DNA of 64,000 nucleotides, from assembly GCA_009746045.1 (NCBI GenBank), contig RPFO01002108.1:1-64000 (forward strand), in the 5' to 3' direction. This DNA comes from Mesostigma viride (Eukaryota > Streptophyta > Mesostigmatophyceae > Mesostigmatales > Mesostigmataceae). Shown piece by piece: positions 35,301-45,428 of this stretch. Made by a program: the position numbers and the translations under genes. The notes under the pieces are model-generated. The model was not told the origin of the DNA, did not search any database, and was given only the letters and a program-made list of their open reading frames with translations. The number at the start of each line of letters is the position of its first letter. Position 1 is the stretch's first letter.

Positions 35301-38300
35301 GGTCGGCGCAGTGCAGTTCCTCCGGTGCACCCAGCTCCTCGCATTATCTCCTTTATCCCCTACCTTATCCGCTCACATTATTGACTGAACGGGCCACCCT
35401 CGCCACCTTGAGTTCTTGTACTAGAAGTGTATGGTTGCCTCACTCAGTCTGGAACCTATGCGCCTCACCGAGGTCCGCACGGTACTGCTCCTCCAGCGCG
35501 GCCAGCTCCTCCTGCGCTTCTTGCAGCTGCACCGTGAGCTCCTGCTTCTCTGCGTCAAAGCGGTTCAGGTCCGCCCTGGCGTAGTGAGGGGACAGGAGGC
35601 ATGTGCAGAGACAGGAGCACGCGAGTGAGCTCTAGGGACAGTGATAGCACGCTGCGAGGCAAGAGTTTTTACAGCGGCTGATGTCCGCCCCGCACGCATG
35701 ATCAACAAACCTTTAGTCATCAATAAGAATATCAACCTTATCATCATTGTATATTTAGGATGAGAAACTACGAACACGCACGGATGGTGTAATCACGTGA
35801 TAGAAAACGACTGCATGCGAGGGGGGTCCTAAAAACCAAGAAAAATCAACACGACGCTGAATTCTGATGCAGAATCAAAAGACGAGAACATGTCTCGCTA
35901 GTAGCTACTTCAGGAGATGTCTAGAAAAAAAAGTTGTTGAGATTCTCCCGGCGACCCTAGAAGTCGCCTTCATCTCCATCCAGAATTTTGGGAAGTTGCC
36001 CGTCACAAAAAGTTTTATTTAGATTTTAAGCATCTTTTACTCATGCATCCTGTCTCCATCTGGATACAGCTACTCTGACTTTCCCTGCTTCCGGCGGCTA
36101 GGGGGGGGGGGGGGGGGCGGAAAAGAGGTGAAAATTTTGCGGAGCGTTGTGTCTGTAATCTTTTTTTGGAGTACCCCCTCGTTGCATGCGTGAAGAAACG
36201 ATGAAGGAGAGACGTGATCCCCGTGCGAGCAGGACAGGTACGCGAGAGAGTAGAACGGGATAGGCACCGAGGCATGGAGAGATGACGCGCCAACAAGCAC
36301 ATGCACACTTGTGGAGACGGGGAGCGAGTGATACGGCTGCAGCCTCACAACGGCTTGCTGGCTGTGAGGATACACATAAGGGCAAGCTTGCTTATTGCTC
36401 CATCTTGCGACTCAGATGCTTGATATGCTAGTCAGCTGGCTTGCTATGCTTAAGCAACAACGGGGTTGAGAAAACTATTTAACGTGTCTTGGTTATAAGA
36501 AGGCAACAGTACCAGGGGCTGGAGCAATAATGAGCAGATCAAATGGCCTCGCCACCCAACATGACAGTGTAGCACCGGCAACTCCAACCAAGGCCAGTCA
36601 AGCCACCAAGCAGCCCATCATGATGTGCCTCCGTAACCAAAGCTCACCTGAGGTTGTCATTCTCGTCTTGCACATCCTGGAACTCTCCCGCTTGCGGCTG
36701 CACACCGAGGGCCGGTTACAAGAGATTAGGCAACCAACAGTCGGCAAGGACAAGAATCGAAGTGTCAGCAAGCAGGGAACCCCACTTCCAAGACGAGCCG
36801 ACGTTCATCCTTCCATCCTGCACCAACCATGCTTGCTCCTCCAAAATTCCTCCCCATTTTTCTCCCTATGGATTACCAATGGGCCTCCAAGCCAGCTGCT
36901 TAAGTTAAAAAAGGCTGAGTTATTCAGAGTTAACTGAGGCTGTCGCTCTTTCCCTGGCCCGTCACGAATCCCATGACGAACTTTATCCACCACGGAAGGC
37001 CACAAGACATGCCATTGACGTGCCGCAGGCACGGAGCAGTAGGAATAATTGAAAGAAGACTCAGGCCCGCTATACCCGCTGCCCATGGGACAAAGTGTGT
37101 CCACTTGAAGGATGTTCACTCGACCCCATGCCTGCCTCGAGCAGTTCAAGCTCATGCAAAGGCCTCAAACAGACATCCCCCCAAAACAAGTCGTCGCTAC
37201 CCCCTGTCCCCACCTCGAGCTGTTTGTGGACCATGCAAGGCCACACGAGACACGCCGCCAGTGACCACTCACCCCCATGCCCGCCTCGAGCAGGTTGACG
37301 CGCTCGGTGAGCTTCTCGTTCTCCCGCGTCAGCTTGGTGGCCAGGTTCTTGGCCTCCGCCTTCTCGCGGATCAGCTGCTCCATCTGGTGGGTGACAGCAG
37401 GGAGCAAAGGAGGAGCAGAAGATTGCATGAGAAAACATAGGGGCCAGTGAAAAACCAAAGGTCTCATGAGTAATATAGCAGCGCATAGAGTAGTAAACTG
37501 GATTCTCTTCGCAAGCAGCAACCCCCCCCGAGAATCTCTCGCCTAAAGTTCATCCCCATCTTGACTCTAAACACAGACCCCAAAATAGCTTTCATCCTGT
37601 TTCGCACCCAGCAACAATCAACGCTCACCTCTATGCACCTAGTGCGCGCCCACCTACTAATGCTCACTGCTTCTAAACCAAGCGGTACAAGTCCCCCCCA
37701 TTATCATCCCTCTCCCAAGGTTACCTCTCAAAACACCACCGGCTTGCGCTCAACGCTTCAAAACCGATCAGTACGATCCCTCCCTTGCGCCTCTCTCACT
37801 ACCCCACCACTCCGACATCTAGAAACCCACCCAAATATCTGAATTATAAACTCACAATTACAGAACCCAGTCACACCCCTAAAACCCTAAAACCTCCAAA
37901 ACCAAACTCAAACCACTAGCCCCCACTCACACTTTTTGATGAAAAAAAATTCCCTGCCTTTTACTGAAAAAAAAAAAAATCACCACCCCCCACCTGCTCG
38001 CGCATCTGCTCAGACAGCTCCTGGTCCCGCTTGCGCTCCCGCTCAAACTTGGCGCGCATCGCCATCAGCGTGGGCGAGACGTCGTCGCCTGCATCCCCGC
38101 GGTCCATCGATGCGTCCTCATTCCACTCGGGGAGGCGCGACAGCCGGGCCTCCAGCTCGGCAGATGCGGCCGCGGCCGACTCCTTGGCGACGGCGAGGTC
38201 CTCTTGGAACTGGCGCAGCTCGTCCTGGGAGGCCTCCAGCTGCTTGCGGAGGTCCTGCAGGCGGTGGATGGAGTAAGAGATGGGTTTAACGATGCAGTTA

Positions 38301-41300
38301 GGAATGGGGGTCCGGGGGTTGGGGGGAAAGGGGGGAAAGGCAGGAGGTATATGAATAGTGGTGGTGTAGGATGGTTTGATCGGGAGGCATTGTGGTCAAC
38401 GCAGTGCTGCATATAACGGGTTATATGTGGGCGGTGGCAGTGTTGCAAATGGGGGAGTGACAGGGGAGGAAATCCTTTCCCTTTGTTGAAGCCTACCCTC
38501 CATTCCCTTTCTCCACGTTCCCCTTCGCCTATCCCTTCCTCTACACTCCCCACCTCCTCTTCCCCTCTGTCCACGCACCCCTCCTCCGTCCCATCCGCCC
38601 CCGCCTCGCCTCCTACCTTTCCCTCTACGCTTCGCTCCTCATTCCCCTGTTCCCTCGCCTCACCTCCTTCTCGGCCTTGAGCGACTTGACCTCATCCTTT
38701 ATTCCCTTGATCTGCTCCTCGTACATCTGCCGCTGCTTCTTCAGGCTCGCCTTGGCCGCCTCGTGCTCGATCGACGCCGCCGCCTCCTTGGCCTCTTGGA
38801 TCTGGCACACAGCACACACACCACACATTACATTACGCCAGCACGCCACCACAGACACACCGGAAAAACATACATGACCAAACAAGCAAATGAGCAAAGG
38901 AATTGCATTTGTATTGCATGATTATTGTAATTGAATTCGCATTGCATGATTTGCACATTGCTATCGCAAGGGAATCACACACCGGGAGCTGCGACAAAGC
39001 AACAGGCTTACATGTGCTTGTCATGCTCCAGCAGCACGGTTAGTTGCTACATCGTTTATTTGCGGCAGCAGAGGCAGAGAGAGGGCAAGAATGCACACTA
39101 ACATGTCGAGCAAGGAAGCTGAACACTTCATGACGACGTATAGCTATATCAGTCCCGAAAAACAAGTATTCTATATCTTGTCTTCTCGCAAGCCAAGCAC
39201 TCAGGCCATAACTGATCTGGTCTGGTTCAGAACGATACCACATGGTCTTCCCTTGCCTCCGCCACCTATTCCACGGTGTCCCCAGAGCAACCCATAATGA
39301 GCAACCTCATATACAGCTATAACCGTTAACTTCGCATTATCTGGCGTTCATCTCGCATTCACCTGGCATTCATCTAGCATTCATCTAGTACTCATCTAGT
39401 ACTCATCTAGTACTCATCTAGTACTCATCTCGCATTCACCTAGCATTCACCTAGCATTCATCTAGTACTCATCTAGTACTCATCTAGTACTCATCTCGCA
39501 TTCACCTAGCATTCACCTAGCATTCACCTCGCATTCATCTAGTACTCATCTAGTACTCATCTCGCATTCACCTAGCATTCACCTAGCATTCTTCTAGCAT
39601 TCATCTAGTACTCATCTAGTACTCATCTCGCATTCACCTAGCATTCACCTAGCATTCACCTCGCATTCATCTAGTACTCATCTAGTACTCATCTCGCATT
39701 CACCTAGCATTCACCTAGCATTCTTCTAGCATTCATCTAGTACTCATCTAGTACTCATCTCGCATTCACCTAGCATTCTTCGAACGTTTTTCATCCATGT
39801 TCATCTCGCATTCACCCAGCACTCATCTGGGATAACCCTACCACTTCCCAGCACGAGAATGGCCCCCACCAATTCCCAACAAGCACGAAAACGGCCGGCG
39901 GCCTCACCTTGGCCGCCATACTCGACTCCAGCGCCGCTTTCGCCGCCTCCTGCTCTGCCAGCTGCGACGTGAGCATGGCCACGTCGCCCTCTAATGCCGC
40001 CACACGGCTCCGGAGCTCCAGCATCGTCATCGACCGCCCCCCTGCACCCGCCGGGGACGACGTCTTGGCCAAAGCCAGCGGTGGCCGACCCAGGTTTGAC
40101 TTGGACGCGGGCGATGCCTCCGGCTTGGCCTTGGCCTCACCACTCTTGGTGCGCTTTATGCCCGCGTCCGCCCCCTCGGCGGCCGCCGCGAGGGCTTCGT
40201 CAGAGGAGTTGGACGAAAGATCGATCTCTAGCTGCTCCTCGCCTTCCTCAATTGTGGCCTCGGCGCCGCCGCGCCCGGCACGCCCCCCACCATGGTGGTC
40301 CTCAAACCCTTCAAAGTCCTTTAAGTTGCCCGCGTCGGGCTCTTCCTCGATGCGGCCCGGTCGGCCGAACTTCCCGCCGCCACCGTCCTGGTCGCTGGAG
40401 CGGTTGCTAGCATACGATATCTCGGAGACCATCTCGGAGATGCCAGCATCCGACCCCGCATCCGACTTGCCGCCGTAGTTCTGGAGCCACTGCGCGCTGA
40501 TCGTCACCTGTGGACGCATGCGCGCGTGGGCCGGTCGAGCTTGATGATAATGTCATGAAGCTAATCATGCGGGTGTGTGCGCGTGGGATGATGCTGGGCC
40601 CCGATCATATCGCCCCGGGTGTGTGCGCAATGTGCACGGACAACTCACTATATGATAGGAATCCGACCAAAAAAGTGGTCGCCTGGCAGACTGCACTTAG
40701 TCGCAGAAATCTTAGGTTGTGCACTTAGTTGCAGAAATAATACGGATTTTGGCAGTGGCACTGGCGCCATGGATGACAGTTGCGATCTTGTGTCGTGCTT
40801 TTGGTCAGATACCATGCAGGGTGGGAAGGCAGCGCAAGGCAGGATGACCAGATGATCGGCGTGCGGGCAGGATGGGGACATAGCCACACAAAGGGACCGA
40901 GGAACTTTGCAACATGTAGATTCCATTTTACAATTCGGTTACTGTGTAAATAACAGAGGTGCATAGCCGAGGTACAATCAATCAGTGTGCTGAATGTACT
41001 CTAGAGTATTGGCAACCACGGCAATCTAATGTGGAGGAGAGTGTACAGAAAGGTCTACTTTAAAAGTCGATCAATATTTTAAAAAGTCCAGCATTTGGGG
41101 AACGCAAACCTTGCGGTCTGCATGATGGACACAGCATACACGCACACCTGGCACCATGAGACCAAGCAGAAAAGTCACAAAGACCGTGCCCATAATTGGC
41201 CACACATTTATATCAAGTCACACAAAGGCTGTAAATAAGTCATACAAAGGCTGCGTGTATCTCACACAAGGGCTGTAAATGCCATACATACAGAAAGACA

Positions 41301-44300
41301 GACAGGCAGACAACAGATCGCGGCTACCAACAAAAACCACACAAAGAAACATCGCCAGCCACGTACATGCAACGTCGAATTCAGATACTGCTTCCCCCGC
41401 TTGAGCATGAGCTTGAGGTCCTTCTTTTCCCCCAGCAGCGCGGCCACCTCCGCCAGGTCATACTGGACGTCGGCATAGCTGCGGTCGCCCTTGGTGCCCA
41501 CCACCTGGGTAAGGTTTGGGGTTTAGGTGTAACAGATGAGTGAACAAGGGGAATGAGGGCATCGAGCAGATGGTGACAGGAAGTTAGCACATGATGGTCT
41601 GAGTAAGAGAGGTTGCAAAAATATATCAACTACAGTCATTACCGCGTTAAGTTGCATTTCTAAAGGTTGCGTTACCGCGTTAAGTTGCGACGCCGAAGTT
41701 TGGGCAGCGACCGCAACTTAAGCATCGGTGCCATCGCAACTTAACGCGGTAATGACTCGATTTGTAGGTGTCAGGCCATTTTTGGCCGCGCAGGAGGCCA
41801 CTTTTTGCCGTCCGGACCCGCTATGTGGCTTTAAAAAATACGCAAGCTCCCCTGGCGGCTGGCGCACAGACGGACTTCCCCGCCTGAAAAGCGCGAATCT
41901 GCGCGAATGCAACCTTGCGATTCCAATTACTGATTTGCAGCCTGCGGACTGCGGTACATCAGTAGCATGCAGGGCGCCGCACATGACCGCACTTTTGTGG
42001 TATCAGTAATTCTGACAGGCCGGGTACTCACGCCGACTGTGTGGCGGCTTGCTGGCTGCACCTGGCGGGGCTCGGGCACCTGTCAGTGTATTGCGGCAGC
42101 CGGCCCGCCTTTCTCACAAAAATTGAAAAGATTCCTGGTATGGAAAAACAGGAAAATGGACCTTAGACTTTGGGTCGCTAATAGACTTTGGGTCGCTTTG
42201 ATCATGCTGCAGCTGGATCGGGCTTGACGAGAGCTGTAAAATGCCGTATAGAAGTCCGTGAGAGGAGGAGGGGGTGGGATGCTAGCCTAATTCTACCGTT
42301 AAGTTGCGTTACCGCGTTAAGTTGCGACGCCGAATTTCAGGCGTCGATCGCAACTTAACGCGGTAATGACTGTACACATATACTACTATGGGAATAAGGA
42401 CTGCATAAGACATTACTTTCGTTCGTATGCTACTTCAAAATTTAAAAATTGAGCCTTTCTTTGGATCTGATCCCACTCCACTCATCAATTCATGCCCACT
42501 CAATAGCCATCCATTCACGCCCACGCTAAGCCCATCCAGGTGTTCTTTCCTTCCAGTAGCGATGTGGTTGCCATAGTAAATTCGCTCACGAAGCCACCGA
42601 GAGAGTATCAAATCTTTAGTTGCCTTCCCAGGGTCCCCAGCAAAGTGATTTTTCTGGCAGTGCAACTGCTTATCCTCAAACGAAGGCAAGCGCCAAGCGG
42701 GCAGTAGTTATACTGTGACTAGCCACTACAACAACTTCTCAACATTATTACAACATAACCATTTTAAATTTGCTTTTCTACGTCCATTTTTACAAGGTTC
42801 ATTTTATCAATCGTGATGAGTCGACCGCTCACCTCGCGCACGGCGAACGTGCAGAGCTTCTCGTCAAATTTGTTGTTGCGTGTGTCCTTGTACAGCGTGC
42901 ACACGAGTGAGATGGTCTGCTCCCACACGGCCTCCCCCTCGACCACATTGGCCACCTTGGTGAGTGCCACGCGGGGGCCTCGCTTCCAGCTCACCAGCAG
43001 CGCGTTGGTCTTCGGCAGCACCGAGTAGATGCGGTGGACCGCCACGTCAAACTGGGGGAAGCGGGCCGGGAGGGAAAGGATAGAAGGGGAAGAAAAGGAG
43101 GCAAAGAAAGGATTTGGAACTCAAATAAGACATGTGCAATCATACAGGAAGGCAGGGAAGGGAAGGAATACTGCATTCGGCAGATATGCAGGGGAAGCTG
43201 GGTGATGGTCAGGAAAGAGGGGGGGGGGGGGGGGGATGCGGACAAGATCAACAGCGGGCAAAGTAAACATAGGCAGAAAAATAGACTCGGGGGGGGGGGG
43301 GGGGGAGGACTCATGACTGGAAAACAATTGAAGAAAAGGATGCTGCAGTGGCCAACATATAGGGCTACTAGCGAGAGACAGCCACAGTGTGGCGAAAATT
43401 GGCCAGGCATGCTGAGGACAGAGAGGAAGGGATAGAGAAAAGAAGTGCAACGACACAGGAAGAAGAACGTGAATAACTAGCAATCCCCATGGTGATACGT
43501 ATTGGGGCCAGAGGTTAGCCATCAAGACAGACCTTCACTTTACATGAGGTGGATTAATCCAACGTAGATGTCACCAATGGCAAACAGTGAATGTTAACAT
43601 CTTAATCATATTATTAGCAGTGAGTAACTAGGTAGTTTTTTATGTCCGGAGTACTTTACTTCTAGGGCACTGCAACTGCCGAGCTAAATGCTAATTGTGA
43701 CACCAGCAGCCCCTTACTTTCATGCGAAAGTCTGTCATTAAATAGCCCAGAATGATAGATAAATACCACAGAACATAACACCTGGAATGCTTGTCGGCAC
43801 TACGATGTGTGATCCAAACTGCCGAAGGACATCCATATCGCCAACGCTGATATGGAAAAGCCTGACATCCAGCTGGAATGTGCATATCATAGACTAGATC
43901 ATCTCACCGAGCTTGCACGAAACAACGGCTTCTCGTGTACTTGACGGTTACAGTTGAGAGTTTTCAAACGCTAAATCACAAGCTCTTTACAGGCATATCA
44001 ACAGAGTGGAGACTGAGAGGGTCCAGAACGCAGATGGAGGGGGTCTTAGAGGCGATGACGGGAAGACGACAGAATCGAGGAGATACGGAGGACTACATAT
44101 GAAAATAACAGTAGTGGGAAGGGGCTGTCCGAAAAGCAGGGATTGGCAGTGCGGTCTTCGGGAAAGGGCAAGAAAGGAAGCATCTTCATCTCACTTTCGC
44201 AACGGCTTGACGCTTGGGGGACTAGAAAACCGATGAGCAACAAATGCCAAGCACCTGGCGATCCATGGCGACATCAATCCCGCCAGGTCACAACGTACCT

Positions 44301-44352
44301 GAAATTTATAAGGCTTTCGCCCAGCGGCGACACGTTGCACTTTTTTGAGCAT
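30869..44352 (-). CDS. NT-C2 domain coiled-coil protein (14 exons)
   Basis: Exons read on the minus strand: 44352-44299, 43051-42833, 41504-41367, 40507-39908, 38801-38664, 38254-37994, 37383-37273, 36697-36648, 35575-35469, 34848-34811, 33683-33574, 33011-32960, 31966-31853, 30904-30869. Every intron is GT-AG, phases match, and the sum is 2028 nt (675 residues plus stop). Start MLKKVQRVAAGRKPYKFQ; residues about 8-140 form an NT-C2 (EEIG1/EHBP1 N-terminal) domain with FDVAVHRIYSVLP, ALLVSWKRGPRVALTKV and YDLAEVAALLG. This C2-like fold is associated with membrane or cytoskeletal attachment. Residues about 140-290 are acidic, Ser/Gly-rich linker. From about 300 to the end is heptad coiled coil (LELRSRVAALEGDVAML, KASLKKQRQMYEEQIKGIK, LTRENEKLTERVNLLEAG). 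In land plants this pairing occurs in myosin-heavy-chain-related scaffold proteins; specific function here is inferred only. Introns are full of repeats. Confidence 0.85.
31355..31510 (-). mobile_element. Non-LTR retroelement 3' tail fragment in intron 13
   Basis: On the minus strand it resembles the tails at 63780 and 23455 (GGTGCACCTTGTGCACCCCG, GCCCAGACTGTA, CATATGCCCCTTCTCAGGGA, then a degenerate CTACCCACGGAGG hairpin). It lies next to TTAATTAATTAA at 31338, in intron 13 of the NT-C2 gene and in the same orientation as that gene. Confidence 0.65.
32190..32345. repeat. A/T-rich foldback and ATT microsatellite
   Basis: In intron 12 of the NT-C2 gene. AATCTAAATTTTTTATTTTT at about 32214 is nearly inverted by AAAAATTAATTT and AAATTTAGATTT at 32232-32282. 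A run of about 20 TTA/ATT triplets follows to 32344. The whole is almost free of G and C. Confidence 0.9.
34228..34660. repeat. 71-bp minisatellite, about six copies
   Basis: Tandem 71-bp units containing CATTTGGCTGTCCCGCAC, GATCACGACCAACCTGTGCC and ACCAAGCCAGGCAGTGTGG lie in intron 10 of the NT-C2 gene. Units are 90% or more alike; the last has a one-base insertion. Overlapping open frames arise from the repeat and are not genes. Confidence 0.95.
39343..39832. repeat. 11-bp minisatellite with a 132-bp higher-order period
   Basis: In intron 4 of the NT-C2 gene. It is built from 11-bp units of three types (CATCTAGTACT, TCACCTAGCAT, TCATCTCGCAT). A block with CTTCTAGCATTCATC recurs at 39591 and 39723, i.e. 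132 bp or twelve units apart, so segments of several units were duplicated together. Confidence 0.9.
41631..42374. mobile_element. Tc1/mariner-like MITE (inverted-repeat element)
   Basis: The outer ends are perfect 25-bp inverted repeats (41631-41655 and 42350-42374) reading TA then CAGTCATTACCGCGTTAAG inward. Ends starting CAGT and flanked by TA are the usual Tc1/mariner signature. The 744-bp interior has no transposase. Each end is itself a foldback, with further inverted copies at 41668-41696, 41731-41753 and 42305-42335, so the alternative is two short palindromic elements near each other. It lies in intron 2 of the NT-C2 gene. Confidence 0.7.
43219..43309. repeat. Two G homopolymer tracts
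   Basis: Runs of about 18 G at 43219 and 43291 separated by 55 bp, in intron 1 of the NT-C2 gene. Being C runs on the transcribed strand's complement, they resemble other G/C runs at 34937, 36102 and 54520 in introns of both genes. Exact lengths may be affected by sequencing error. Confidence 0.8.
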
Positions 44353-45428
44353 TTGCCAGCAGTTCCTTACACTCGATGTGACTCGGAAGCCTTGTCACCT
44401 CTTGCAGTTATTTGAATTGTGCCTCTGTAACTACACAAACACGCATATACGCAACTTCATTTGGAACGGATACAAATTTCCGTCCTTCGACACGCTGGCG
44501 GTCTTGGCATTACCATCCAGATGCCTATGCTGTACGAAGCTCGGAACGACTAGACGCTGACTCCAAAGCCTTGCGTGCCGAACCCAGGCTAAATGCGCCC
44601 CAACGGTTGGCCTGGTGAAGCAATGGCGGTCATGTCGCCCGGGGACAGGTGTATCTTGTCTGCACAATCGACAGCGCACAACCGCGTCTTTGTCGCGCCC
44701 CTGTGTACCTCGATCCGGACTCAGGTGTCAGCTCCTAACCGATTGAATAAGAGATTAGTTGGGGCGATTGGGTAATTAGATAGGGTGGACACTTTTCACT
44801 CGGTCACTCCTCACTCCTCAGGTGGCAGGTTCCTATCCGGCTGTGGCTTGGCGCTTCCCAGGCAGATCGCAGTTGTTGCCCGTACCTTTTGACCAGGTTG
44901 ATGGCCAACAGTCATAATTTGATCTGCAACGGCAACGGCCTGACTTGCATCGGAGCTGTACAGCAGTGTATTGTCTGTACTCGCCACGTGTGGCCTTGCG
45001 ATGCGCCGCAAAATTTAAAACGCGACGGCATGCCACGTTTCGAAACACCAAAGTTTTCTACTCGCCAAACCTGATTTGAAAAAACATGCTAGCAAGTAGA
45101 AAAGGTATCAAGTGGCGACAAGTGGCGAGTTTGTGCTTTGTTCCGGACATTGCTAGGCTGGCGCGTGCAGACCACGGCGGCGCGGCGCAAAAAAATATTA
45201 TTGATTATTGGCGGGCTGCCATAAGTGCCAGTTTTTTACTAAGATTGCAGTTGCGCATACGCCAGCACAACATGCCGACACGAGAACACGAGTGACGCCA
45301 GTCCCGCCCCGATGAACGTCGCCTCACGTGAGTTATAAAACGGACTTCCAACAGCGGGCCGGCATTGCCTCCCAACGTTGGGAGCGCACGGCTGCGTGAG
45401 CCAGCTCGTCCTTAACCAGGCCCCGACA
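44353..45428. promoter_or_regulatory. Shared divergent upstream region of the two host genes
   Basis: 1,076 bp separate the start codons of the minus-strand NT-C2 gene and the plus-strand PRPP synthetase gene. Near the latter lie a G-box-like CACGTG (45325-45330) and TATAAAA (45334-45340), about 90 bp before its ATG. No equivalent TATA element was found for the NT-C2 gene. No ORF in this interval shows a recognisable domain. A role as a common promoter is inferred from the head-to-head layout only. Confidence 0.45.
45334..45340 (+). promoter_or_regulatory. TATA box candidate
   Basis: TATAAAA, 89 bp upstream of the ATG at 45429, with CACGTG four bases before it. Spacing suits a short 5' UTR of about 60 nt. 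Confidence 0.45.
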
